Part shown: positions 9,140 to 18,144 of the stretch, piece after piece
Layout of the letters: every line of letters begins with the position of its first letter
Numbering within the stretch: position 1 is the stretch's first letter
DNA from: Paulinella micropora
Lineage: Eukaryota > Cercozoa > Imbricatea > Euglyphida
Assembly: GCA_009731375.1 (NCBI GenBank)
Contig: BJOX01000003.1
Location: 210,825 to 274,824 of the forward strand
Direction: 5' to 3'
Length of the DNA stretch: 64,000 bases
Made by a program: the position numbers and the translations under genes
Notes under the pieces: model-generated
Databases searched by the model: none
What the model saw: the letters and a program-made list of their open reading frames with translations, nothing else
Told to the model about the DNA's origin: nothing

Positions 9140-10352
9140 TCAATCGTTTTTGCCCCAGCACTCTTGGTTTATTCCCAAATAATCGGCTAGTTTCTTTCTC
9201 ATCTCATTCTGGTCTATTCCTAAATCAATACCTTCATCTACTAAAACTTTTGCCATACCCGCAGCCGTGTGTTTTCCACTAACTTTTTTTGGTAATGGTT
9301 TGCCTTCGGCTATCATCTTCGCTTCCAAAGCGGGGCCTAAAACTTCGTGTATCTTTAATTTTGGATATGCATTATTTCTTAAACCATTTGCGATGTGTGC
9401 TACTTTATCTTTAATTTCAAAGTATTTCGCTTTGGCCTCCGCTTGCTTTTTTGCTTCTTTTAATTCTTTTTTGTATTGCTCTGCCAGTGCTTTTTGCTCA
9501 TCTGCTGTTTGTGCTATGGCTATCGCATTCTCTACTCCTTTACCAAGTTTGTCAAAATCTTTTTTACTTAACGAATTAACAAATTTTTTTTTAAAGCCCG
9601 CTGTTTTCGTCAATAATTCAAAATACTTTTCTTTTAATGCCTTTTCAGCCTTTCTCTCTTCTTTTGTTTTCAATGGCATCTGTTTTTCTTCTGGTGCTTG
9701 TGGTGCTTGGGGTGGTGCTTGTGGTGGTGCTTGTGGTAGTCCTAGTTGTGGTGCTTGTGGTAGTCCTAGTTGTGGTGCTTGGGGTAGTCCTAGTTGTGGT
9801 GCTTGGGGTGGTGCTTGCGGTGGTGGTTATGATATATTGAGGGTGGAACTGGGGTGGTGGTAATAACATTAAATTATTTTTTCTATCTTGTTCAAATTTT
9901 ACATCCTCTATAGGTTTTTGCTCTCTTTTCGCCTCCCTTATTAATTCTTCTTGTCTTTCCTTCATTTCCACATTCTCCTTCCTCTCTATTCTTTTCTTCT
10001 CATCTTCTGCCTGTTCTCTTAACTTCTTTTCCTTTTCTTCCTGCTCGTGTATTAGTTCATATTTTTTCAGCAGGTTGTCTCGTATCTGGTTGCGGTTCTC
10101 GTGTTAAAGGCGATTGAATTCGGACTTAACTATTCGCTCTTTTGTCTTTCGTGTTTTCTTCGTTTTATTGTCCCCTTTCATATATTTCAAAAACAGTTTA
10201 ACGATTTGAAGTGTTGAAAGGTCATCCGTTTTCTCGCCAAAGTTGAGATATGCTCGTTTGCCTTTTATTTTAATATACGGTCGGCCATCTTCGGTTCTGT
10301 ATATCCTCGGCGGTCGTTGTTTAAGTTTCTTCCGCGGTTTTTTTACAGTCAT
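9140..10352 (-). pseudogene. Basic N-domain/coiled-coil/Pro-rich structural protein, element 1, broken
   Basis: Three collinear pieces match one gene of element 2 (34167-35384). The first (10352-10104) is a basic domain with PPRIYRTEDGRPYI and KRAYLNFG; it ends at an in-frame TAA (10104-10106). The second (to about 9840) is a Glu/Lys/Arg coiled coil. The third, after a frame change near 9840, is a PQAPQLGL-type Pro-rich repeat followed by a Lys-rich 180-residue C-terminal domain ending at 9140. The architecture suggests a DNA- or core-associated virion protein, but no family is recognised. The repeat region also reads open in a wrong frame as a Thr/Ser run, which is not real. Confidence 0.6.
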
Positions 10353-10387
10353 CGCAGAGACTCCGCCTCCGCACCTCCGTTTTTTGG

Positions 10388-10410
10388 TGAAGCTTTTTTT
10401 AAAAAGGTTC
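10388..10410 (-). terminator. 3'-end hairpin after the small basic gene
   Basis: GAACCTTTTT pairs with AAAAAAAGCTTC, followed by ACCAAAAAA on the minus strand, about 57 bases after the stop of the 10467-10780 gene. The same element ends the capsid gene. Confidence 0.5.
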
Positions 10411-10466
10411 GTATATTGTTAGAAAAAAAATTAATATAAGATTTTACATTTGAAAGGGTTGGGGGT

Positions 10467-10780
10467 TTAAAGAAACTTGACCGCTCCTCCTCGTTGTTTG
10501 CCGTAGCCTTGCTTCATCGCGGCCTTTGCTACACGGTCCGCATAAGGCACTCCGACATCGCTCAGAAAAGTAGCACCCCTTGAAATCAATTGGTTCCTCT
10601 TGATAAACCTATTAGCATCCACTATCGCTTTTCCGACTTTCACCCAATTTACTTTGCCTCCTGTTTGTTTCTTTTTCCCTTCTTCTTTCTTCCTCCTGCT
10701 TGTGGCATACTGACTGGGCTTGGATTGTAGCTGATATTGTATCCCGCTTGTTGTGAAATAATAAATGGTGATGTTGGCAT
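10467..10780 (-). pseudogene. Small basic virion-type protein, one frameshift
   Basis: An ATG at 10780 opens a frame beginning MPTSPFIISQQAGYN. After a frame change in an A-run near 10670 the same protein continues with KVNWVKVGKA, LSDVGVPYADRV and a Gly/Lys/Gln end (GYGKQRGGAVKF) closing with TAA at 10467. The C-terminal part matches the open 108-residue protein at 33793-34119 of element 2 (KINWAKVGK, DVGVPYASR, GYGKQ). It has a Lys/Arg/Gly-rich N-half and an amphipathic C-half, with about 100 residues, between the packaging ATPase and the coiled-coil gene. Small basic proteins at this place are usually virion core or capsid-internal proteins; function not known. Confidence 0.6.
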
Positions 10781-10838
10781 CTATATATATAGTTCTTTTA
10801 AAAAAAAAATTACAAAAACCTTTTGTTAAAATTATTGA

Positions 10839-11653
10839 CTATCGCAAGCGGTAGTTGAAACTTTGCATCAGTTCGTCAGATACCGCATCCACATTCAAAA
10901 GGTTAAACCTCTCTTTCGTCGCCTCGTGATATTTTTCAATGAAGTATTCAAAGTCGTAGCCGAGGTCTAAATGTTTATATACAAGTTCCATTTTATCCAC
11001 ACTTTGACCTGGAAATATTAAAATGTAGTCTAATTGTTTTATCGCCTCAGGTCTAAGGTCTTGTAGGTATTGCGAACTCATAATCACCTTTGACTTGTAG
11101 TGTCTATTTTTTTTCAACAGGTCGCTCACGAACTTATCTCTCAACCCGCTACCCAAATCATCTAGCACGAACACGACTTCTGGTGTAATGTATTTGCTCG
11201 GTCTTGGGGGTGCGGGGGAATTTTGCTTTTTCTTTTCATCCTCTTTACCAAAATAAAGAAACTTCGGCTTTTCTACTTCCTCCTTTCCATCCTGAGCAAG
11301 CCTTCTTCTTGCTCCTCGTCTGGCTTATTGAGCTTGTCTAACTCATAATCAATCACACTGTAGCCGTCCGTTTTCAAATATGTATATATCGCCATCGGAT
11401 TGCCTTTCTTCTTGAAATGCTTAACCATTTCTTTGTAAATGTGGTCTTTATGTATTGTGCTGGCAATAATAACAATACGGGTCTTTTTGTCTGTCGTTCG
11501 TTTCAGTATTTCAAACAGTGCGGTCGTCTTGCCACTCTTCTTGAGAAAAATATTGGCATACGGTTCATCAAATAACTTATATCCTTTTGCCAACTTGTCT
11601 CCATCTCCGTTTTGCTTAACTGGTTTCACCTTTACAGTATTGATTTTCTCCAT
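10839..11653 (-). pseudogene. FtsK/HerA-type packaging ATPase (A32-like), element 1, broken
   Basis: The first 126 codons (11653-11273) hold the N-terminus and the P-loop region (KKSGKTTALFEIL). After a frame change near 11290 the second part (to 10839) holds Walker B, VVFVLDDLGSGLRD, the sensor-like SSQYLQDLRPE and the C-terminus. This enzyme pumps DNA into preformed capsids. Compared with element 2 (32944-33757), three codons (LAR) just before the P-loop lysines are missing, so the phosphate loop is shortened as well as frameshifted. It is adjacent to the small basic protein downstream and the 119-codon protein upstream, in the same order in both elements. Confidence 0.8.
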
Positions 11654-11667
11654 CGTTTATATAAATA

Positions 11668-12026
11668 TTAAGCCAAAAATTCTAAACAAATAATAATTCT
11701 TCCAGCTAGCGGGTCAGTCTCAATACTACCATTGTCTGTTTTAAGCACTCTAAAACTGTACCGTCGGTCCAATTAATAATACCTAAGTTGTAGCTGAGAT
11801 TTGAAATGTTTGCGACGTTGCTGTCGGCGAATGTGCCAATAATCCCGATGCGGTCCATATAAAGGATTTTTGTTTTCGTTTCCGTCGTATTATTCATATA
11901 ATGGATAAACTTAACATTCATTCTAGTCGGTGTAAAGTTCAATTTAATGGTTTTGTCAAACGACTTACTATCGCCAGCAAAATCATTACTCAGAAAAATA
12001 ATCTTTTGGAATTTGAATTCACTCAT
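11668..12026 (-). pseudogene. Conserved 119-codon protein upstream of the ATPase, frameshifted near its end
   Basis: Starts MSEFKFQKIIFLSNDF and contains FTPTRMNVKFIHYMN, ILYMDRIGIIGTFAD and NISNLSY. It matches 32608-32943 of element 2 closely, including position directly before the ATPase. The frame changes near 11760; without that change the protein would end with the TAA at 11668. No known family is recognised. The strict conservation of the MNVKFIHY and YMD.IGIIGTF segments and the location in the virion block suggest a virion or packaging partner. Confidence 0.6.
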
Positions 12027-12048
12027 ACTATATTGTGTATAATATGTT

Positions 12049-12303
12049 ATGTTATTAATATTATTATTTGTGTGCTCTGTGTTAGGTCGGTCCGCCTGCG
12101 ACTTTTACTCACGGGTCAGCGAGAAAAAAAATGAAAGTTGTGTTTATTGTATTCAAAAAGGAATAGAAACCAAATTTAAATGTGTGTATAAACCTATGAG
12201 TGATTGGTGTGTGAGTTTTGATGAGGCAGTGCCATTAATTTGCTCAGGTAGTGATGCTTCGTGGTATAAAATCTATTCGTTTGAGTGTTCACTTCTTACT
12301 TGA
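12049..12303 (+). CDS. Secreted/ER-targeted Cys-rich small protein, element 1
   Basis: An 84-residue intact protein. A hydrophobic N-terminus (MLLILLFVCSVLG) acts as a predicted signal peptide. The mature part has seven Cys in a fixed pattern, including ESCVYCI, KFKCVYKP, DWCVSFDEA and PLIC. Nearly identical in pattern to 32349-32609 of element 2, and open in both although neighbours are broken. The spacing around CVYCI is faintly like a PSI domain, but this is not proven. It is transcribed opposite to the virion block. Its last 15 bases overlap the end of the convergent membrane-protein gene. It could be a virion surface or host-directed secreted factor; role unknown. Confidence 0.65.
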   Translation: MLLILLFVCSVLGRSACDFYSRVSEKKNESCVYCIQKGIETKFKCVYKPMSDWCVSFDEAVPLICSGSDASWYKIYSFECSLLT

Positions 12304-12460
12304 AGAAGGCGATGGAAGGCATATTCCAATCAATAGTGTTAAAATACCTACATAAGTGTTGGCTGTCTCGCACGGTAAGTTCTTTTCAGACAACCTCACG
12401 ATACAAAGAGTTATAATAGCGATAATGATACCCATTTGAAACAGATATTTAATAAGTCGG
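12289..12460 (-). CDS. Small single-pass membrane protein, element 1
   Basis: About 53 residues after the first Met near 12447, with a hydrophobic segment (MGIIIAIITLCIV), then RLSEKNLPCE, a second hydrophobic segment (TYVGILTLLIGICL) and an SSSKK tail. It matches the 64-codon gene at 32169-32363 of element 2, whose start lies 16 codons further upstream; the corresponding region here is open but lacks an ATG. It follows the small RLHPPP gene and overlaps the secreted Cys-rich gene tail to tail. A viral membrane or holin-like role is possible but only a guess. Confidence 0.5.
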
Positions 12461-12479
12461 CTGTCGGTCGGTCTGTTTT

Positions 12480-12640
12480 TTATACAACAACAATCCAGTT
12501 ATCTTCCAATTCGTGCTCTACTTTTTTTTCTTCATTCTTCAATGAAATATCCAAAACGCGATTTTTTAATTCTGGTGTTAGTTCGCCATCTGCCATATCA
12601 ATGAGTGGAGGTGGAGGGTGTAATCTAGGGGCATTGTAAT
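12480..12640 (-). CDS. Small Pro-containing protein after the fibre (RLHPPP...LTPELKNR)
   Basis: An open stretch of about 53 codons ending at TAA 12480-12482. It contains RLHPPPPLID, ELTPELKNRVLDISLKN and an acidic end with DNW. Element 2 has the same segment at about 32031-32172 (RLHRPPPI, LTPELKNRVLDVSLKN). Here it is in frame with the end of the fibre gene, separated by one TAA (12666-12668), so it may be either a separate small gene or a lost C-terminal extension. No family recognised. Confidence 0.4.
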
Positions 12641-12665
12641 TACGGATTTCTGCTAATTGGTTTTT

Positions 12666-15600
12666 TTAATCTGCTATATCATTAGTTAGATTATTATTTT
12701 GCTTTTCTAAATAATTCACCTTTTCCGCCATGTGTTGAAAAGCACTGACTAATATCGGTATAAAACTTGTATATGTTATGCCTTCAAGATTTCCATTTCC
12801 ATCGTCTGCTTTCATTCCACTTTCAGATACAAATTCAGGAAATATTTTTTTAACTTCATCAGCAATAAATCCGTGGTTCTTTTGTTCTTTCTTTTCGTCT
12901 GATTTCAAATAATATGAACAACAATTTATTTTCATTAGTTTCTCACAACAATCCCCGCAGTCTAGATGAGTTTATCCAAGCACCATTAAGTGGAATATAA
13001 TTTTAACTGCCAGACGGCTCACCTGAAGAGTTTGAAGTAGTCCAAGCATGGAGAATTCCTTGAGATGCGCAGACTACTCCATAATTTGAATATCCTCCTG
13101 ATTTCATATATATTTGTGGGTCGTAAGTTGATGGACTTGGTCTTTTTCTTAATGTTAAAAATCCGCTGGATGTTGTTGTGATGCTTAAATCTCCCGTATT
13201 GCTTATGTTCATCGCCTCGCTAAATGCTATGGCTCGTCCAAGTGATACTCCTGATTTGTAATTAAAGGCGAGTTTGTTGCTTATCTTGTATATTTGAAAG
13301 TTGGTGTTTATGTTGCTTGATTTCCAGCCACCCCCCTCCCAATAACTATCAAAACTTAAAGCAATATTGTCCTGACTATAATTCAATAATTGGAATGTGG
13401 GATAAATTGATGTATGAACGAATGCTTGAATATGTGGGCCATTCGTATTTCCGTCTGTTCCATATAATTCTAAGCCACCAGTTACTCCTACTCCTTTTGT
13501 TGAGTTGCCTATGATAATTGGTTTGCCTAGCGCTGTTGTTATTTTATCGCTCGTTGCCAACGTTGTTGTTGATATACCCGCATTTGCCGTTAGTAATCCA
13601 CTTGCGGTTGCCGTTGTTGTTGATATACCCGCATTTGCCGTTAGTAATCCACTTGCGGTTGCCGCTGTTGTTGATATACCCGCATTTGCTGTTATTAGAT
13701 TACTCGCTGTAATCGCCTTTGATGTTAATAAGCCTGATGTATCAAGTTCCAGGGCGAGAGACCGGGGAACAGCAACCTTTCCCGCTATCATACAAAAATC
13801 TAAGTTTATTATTCCATTTACTAATTAGAAATTAGAACGCATAACTTGATTTCCATCCGCCAGCATCTAAATACGCATCAAAGGTCATATTTATGCTATT
13901 ATGACTTAAATTAGTTAGTTGAAAAGTAGGATAAATATCTTCCGTTGTAATAGCCTGCAAATATGCTCCAGTTATATTATTATTAAAAGTCCCATACAAT
14001 TCTAAGCCTCCTGTTGTTCCTATTCCTTTTGTTGTGTTTCCTATAATTATTGGTTTGCCTAGTGCTGTTGTTATTTTATCACTCGTTGTTAATGTTGTTG
14101 TAGTCATGCCAGCAGTTGAAGTAATTGTTCCAGCACTTGTTATGTTGTTTGAGTTCATATCCAAAGCACCATAAAACCGCATACCACCAGCATTGTTAAA
14201 ACGAACAATGTCAGACGAAGCACTTTTATTATCTAAAAGTTTTGAAATATAAAGTCCCGCCCCTTTTACATCAAATGCTACATTCGTGAATACATAACCT
14301 CTTTGGTCTGCGGTTCCACTTGTAGTAGTATTTAGAGTAAATAAGAAATATTGATAATCACCTGATGTCTGTGAAAAGAATATATCTCCTCCATTTTGGT
14401 TTAATATCCTCGCCCCATTATATGTAATATTTCCACCATTAATGATTTCTTGATTATTAAAATCAGCCGTTTGTGTTAAAGTTAGATATTTTATCACAGT
14501 GCTCGTCCCGTTGAATGTTTTAATTCCTGTTATGGTTTGGTCTCCTGTTAGTTTCACACAATTATCATCCAGATATTGTCTATTTACCGCTTCATTCGCA
14601 TTTTGTGGTGCTCCTAGATTAACAATCCTACTACTATTACAATCTAAGCCAGTAGCATCAAACCACGAAACAATCGTCCCATCAATAATAAAACTTATTT
14701 TTTCGCAGAAATTTCAAAGTTGTAATATGTTGCCGTGTTCATATCCAAACTAGCAATAGACCCGATATTACTGGTAGAATTGAAAGCAATGAATGTTCCC
14801 TTTGTTGTCGAATTGATTGAATTTCCAGTAATTTCAACACCACTGCTATATGTCTTAATTCCTGCTATGGTTTGGTTTCCTGAGGTTTTAACTGCCGAAG
14901 TATCAAGAACAGAAACATCCACACCATCAACAAGATTTACATTTGTTATGCTTTGGTTTCCCATATTTAGTCTTCCCTGCATACTAGCAGTGCCGTCTAA
15001 TCTAAGAAATGGTGATGCCACGTTTCTCCATCGTCCAGTGCTATAAATGAATAGTTGATTATCTGATGTTGTTATAATCACATCGCTATGTGTATCAATA
15101 CTTCCACTCGCCGACACTTTCGCCGTGTTCGTATCGTGCTCTGATAGCCAAGTTGTGATAGACCTACCATTTAGTTGATTTACATTTGTTATGCTTTGGC
15201 TTTTCATATCAAGACCCGCACTCGCATTTATTATACTGCTAAATGTTTTAATTCCTCCTATGGTTTGGTCTCCTGTTAGTTTAACCACCGAACCATCAAC
15301 TGCGAGATTAGCGAGATTAATTCCATTATACGTAGAAGCCCCTGAAATAGCAAAACCGCCCATGTTTAGTCCTCCCGTCATACTGGCTGTGCCGTCTAAT
15401 CTCAGAAAGGGTGGTGTAGTGTTTCTCCATTGCCCCGTGCTATACATAATCAGTTGATTATCTGCTGGGAAGCCTGTTATTGACACATCGCTGTGGCTAT
15501 CTATACTTCCAGCTGCTGACACTTTATCATTATTATCATTATGCTCAAATATCCATTCATCAACATCTTTAGTATTTAGTAAATTAACTCCTGTTATATT

Positions 15601-16172
15601 CTTCCTTCCCATACTAATATTGCCGAATTCGTCAACATTTATCGGAAAGGTTTTATTTACCCAGTTTATTGAATTATATGTTAGATAGCTATTCATCGCT
15701 ATTGGTGCCGTTATGACTGCATCAGAGAGTGTGTCAATTGACCCTAAATATGTATTCTTCCATTTGCCTTCTACATCGTTGTAAGTTAAGTATTGTCCGA
15801 CCACTGGTGCGGATATGTTTGTATCTATCAAATTATAAAGGCTGGTTTGGTGCGGATTACTTGTATTCGAGCGGTGTTGAGTTGAGGCTTTAACCTCGTC
15901 GTTGTCCCTAACTCGTTGCTCTGTATAGTATAGATTCTTTCCTTCTTTAATGTCCGCTTTTGGTAGCCAGTCGTGTATCAAATCGGCCGTCAGTATAATA
16001 AAGATTTACGGGGTCTGCATCTTCTGGCACTCTATCTGTATTTAAGCCCACTATGTTGGTATTGGTTAGGTCTAAGTTAAGTATATTAAGACTATCTACT
16101 GCTAGCTTTAAGTATATTAAGACTATCTACGGCTAGCTCATTAAGACCTAATAACCTTTTGAATTGACTCAT
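12666..16172 (-). pseudogene. Trimeric fibre protein with S74-type chaperone end, element 1, broken
   Basis: The start is MSQFKRLLGLNE at 16172. The frame is first broken by a 31-bp tandem duplication (16078-16108 and 16109-16139), then continues in four open pieces (15981-14695, 14557-13832, 13791-13003, 12935-12666). Features: two NLYYT shaft repeats, many phage-fibre style segments (LRLDGTASM, LTGDQTI.GIKTF, GLELYGT), three repeated AGISTT units, and a C-terminal region homologous to the peptidase S74/endosialidase chaperone (GFIADEVKKIFPEFV, AFQHMAEKV). A 32-base deletion near 12976 removes the segment that in element 2 reads SDRRLKTDI, the auto-cleavage site. Such fibres trimerise, self-cleave and bind cell surfaces; attachment is inferred. 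Confidence 0.8.
16078..16139. repeat. 31-bp tandem duplication near the fibre start
   Basis: Two consecutive 31-base copies (taagtatattaagactatct...) differing at a few bases. Because 31 is not a multiple of three it shifts the fibre frame about 22 codons after the ATG. Confidence 0.85.
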
Positions 16173-16173
16173 T

Positions 16174-16202
16174 GTAGGTGCTTTTTTTCAAAAACCACCT
16201 AC
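16174..16202 (-). promoter_or_regulatory. GTAGG-type palindrome, copy 4, upstream of the fibre ATG
   Basis: Arms GTAGGTG and CACCTAC with T-run/A-run inside and trailing GACCTCAAAAA, 1 base from the fibre ATG. The arm change G-A-G to G-T-G is compensated on the other side, which supports a selected pairing. The following 16205-16350 is spacer. Confidence 0.65.
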
Positions 16203-16350
16203 GACCTCAAAAACTATTGCGAAGCTACGCTTGCAAAGCATATATAATATAAAATATATTTTAATGGCGGAGTTACTGTCTACGACCGTAGGTTGTATAG
16301 AGGCGGCAGTCTCTATGTGTATTAATAAAAACTAAATAATATTATTTTGT

Positions 16351-16889
16351 ATGATAATAAAAACAAATAGAATGCCGAGAGGTAATAGAGAGGTCGCGAT
16401 GAAAAATCTTGAAAAGGGTTGGGAGGCGAAGAAGAAACAGGCTAAGCAAAGAAAGATTGAGAGGGCTAAGGAATTACTTGCGGAGGAAGAAGCTAAGAAT
16501 GTAAAAGAAATGACGGCAGATGAAAAGATGGACCACATCACTAAGAAGCAGTTGGCGAAAGATATGATTGAGGGGCGGGACGGTGAGAAAGTGAGGAAAG
16601 CAGTGAAAGCGATGAAGAGGTTGAACACGACTTTGTTGATATCGTTGCCCGACGGGTTGCGGGTATGAAATTGAAGACTAAACAGAAGAAGGCGAAGAAA
16701 GCGATAAAAAAGAAAGTGGAAGAAGAAAGCGAGGACAGCGAAAGCGAGAGCGAGGAAGAAGAGGAAGAGTCTAAGCCTAAGAAGGGTAAAGGTAAGAAAT
16801 CAAACATATCAGTTAATGTTTACAATCAGCAACCCGAGAAACCAAAAAAAGAAAACAATGACACATCTAAACTTTTTCTCAAGTTCTAA
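16351..16889 (+). pseudogene. Highly charged Lys/Glu-rich protein, one frameshift
   Basis: The first part (16351 to about 16612) is a Lys/Arg/Glu-rich helix starting MIIKTNRMPRGNREVAM and containing EKMDHITKKQLAKDMIEG. After a frame change near 16612 the product continues through 16665 with KTKQKKAKKAIKKK, an acidic Ser/Glu run and KPKKGKGKKSNISV, ending at 16889. It probably acts in a nucleic-acid or nuclear setting, judged by charge alone. It is first of three plus-strand genes on the integrase side. No family recognised. Confidence 0.5.
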
Positions 16890-17136
16890 TATAAAAAACC
16901 TACCATTAGATGTTCGTTTACACATTATAGACCATCTATATAATCATCGTGATTACGACTTCAATAGTTGCTATGTGTGTGGATTGAGCTTGTGCTTAGC
17001 GAACAGACAGATTACTGCGATTGACGATACATTCGACCGATTTTATACTTATGAGTTTTGTTCTAATTATTGTTTTGAACTAGAAAAAGAAAGATTAATA
17101 TATAAGGATAAAGCATTAGGTGTTATTAAGTATTAG
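16858..17136 (+). CDS. Small protein with F-box-like start and Cys pairs
   Basis: About 92 residues from ATG 16858, overlapping the end of the charged gene by about 30 bases in another frame. The N-terminal segment NLPLDVRLHIIDHLYN fits the leading helix of an F-box. It is followed by CYVCGLSLC and EFCSNYC, a C-x2-C ... C-x3-C arrangement suggesting a zinc site. F-box proteins recruit targets to SCF ubiquitin ligases; several large DNA viruses carry them. Only the first part of an F-box is visible, so the call is tentative. The stop is followed by a degenerate GAACC/GCTTCACC 3' element. Confidence 0.45.
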   Translation: MTHLNFFSSSNIKNLPLDVRLHIIDHLYNHRDYDFNSCYVCGLSLCLANRQITAIDDTFDRFYTYEFCSNYCFELEKERLIYKDKALGVIKY

Positions 17137-17163
17137 AACCGTGCTTCACCAAAACCGGAGGCG

Positions 17164-18133
17164 ATGGATTACAAACATAGCAATCCACAAAATACTGAAC
17201 CCGAAGATGAAGATGAAAGAAAGGAACAACAAGCACTTGAAATACATTACCAAAAAAGATTGCCGACAGATAAATGGAATACGATATGGTCTGACAAACC
17301 ACTTAAACAAGTATTTGTAGATTTGGCGGATATGTCAAAACTTAAAGACAAGAAAGGAAATAAAAGCTATGCTTCGATGTTGTTTTGGATTGACACTCAC
17401 AGCCGATTTTTAATAATTAAACCACTTAAAAATAACGGCGAAAGAAGTTTATTTAGCTTTGAAATCAATACCATACACACCCGAGAGCATTACAACTGAC
17501 AGCGGAAGTGAATATAAAGGAGCGGTTAAAGATTATTTCAGAGAGAATAATATTGACCATCGGACGGTTGAAGTTGGCGACCATCGGGCTCTTGCTATTG
17601 TAAATAGAGTTATTAGAACTATTAGAAGGTGGCTTGACATTTTATTTGAAACTAATGGTAATTTTGATTGGCTGACTTATATTAACGATATGGTGGATGC
17701 TTATAATATGCGCTTTCATAGAACGATTCAAGCCCGACCGATAGATGTATTTAAGGGTGTTAATAAAAATAAACAACGAATTCAACGAGACCATTTAATT
17801 GATGAATACCAAAAAGGTGATAGGGTGCGAAAGGAATTAAAAAGGAATTTATTTTCCAAAGGAGGAAAACAATACAGTAAGCAGATTTACACCGTCGTCG
17901 GAAGAAAGGGCTTCAAATTGATATTAAATTCGGATGAGCTAGTCAGTCCTAGGGAATTATTAAAGACTAAGTTCGACCGTCAAGTTGATGAAGAAAAACA
18001 AATTAATGAGCGAGTTAAAGATTTAACGAAGGCGAAAAAAACAAAGGTATTATTAAACCGTGAAGATATTCAACCTGAGAACATACGGACTAGCAAAAGA
18101 GAAAGGAAAGCAAAAATACGATTAGATTTGTAA
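17164..18133 (+). pseudogene. Retrovirus-like (rve) integrase, one frameshift
   Basis: Starts MDYKHSNPQN. The RNase H-fold catalytic core begins with QVFVDLADM (Asp53). After a frame change near 17455 it continues with TTDSGSEYKG (second Asp). The third acidic position, in the segment ALAIVNRVIRTIRRW, is Asn where Glu or Asp is expected. The C-terminal part has the PIDVF target-binding style segment and an SH3-like domain (GDRVRKEL ... IYTVVGRKGFKLIL). It inserts the element into host DNA in Polintons. No N-terminal HHCC zinc finger or chromodomain is visible. It is convergent with the 18145-18780 gene. Element 2 has lost this region. Confidence 0.8.
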
Positions 18134-18144
18134 GAATGATTTTA

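Noticed and set aside
9637-9971. Val/Leu-rich and Thr/Ser-rich frames across the Pro-rich repeat
   Set aside because: They are other frames of the PQAPQLGL-encoding repeat; the Pro-rich frame joins homologous domains on both sides and matches element 2.
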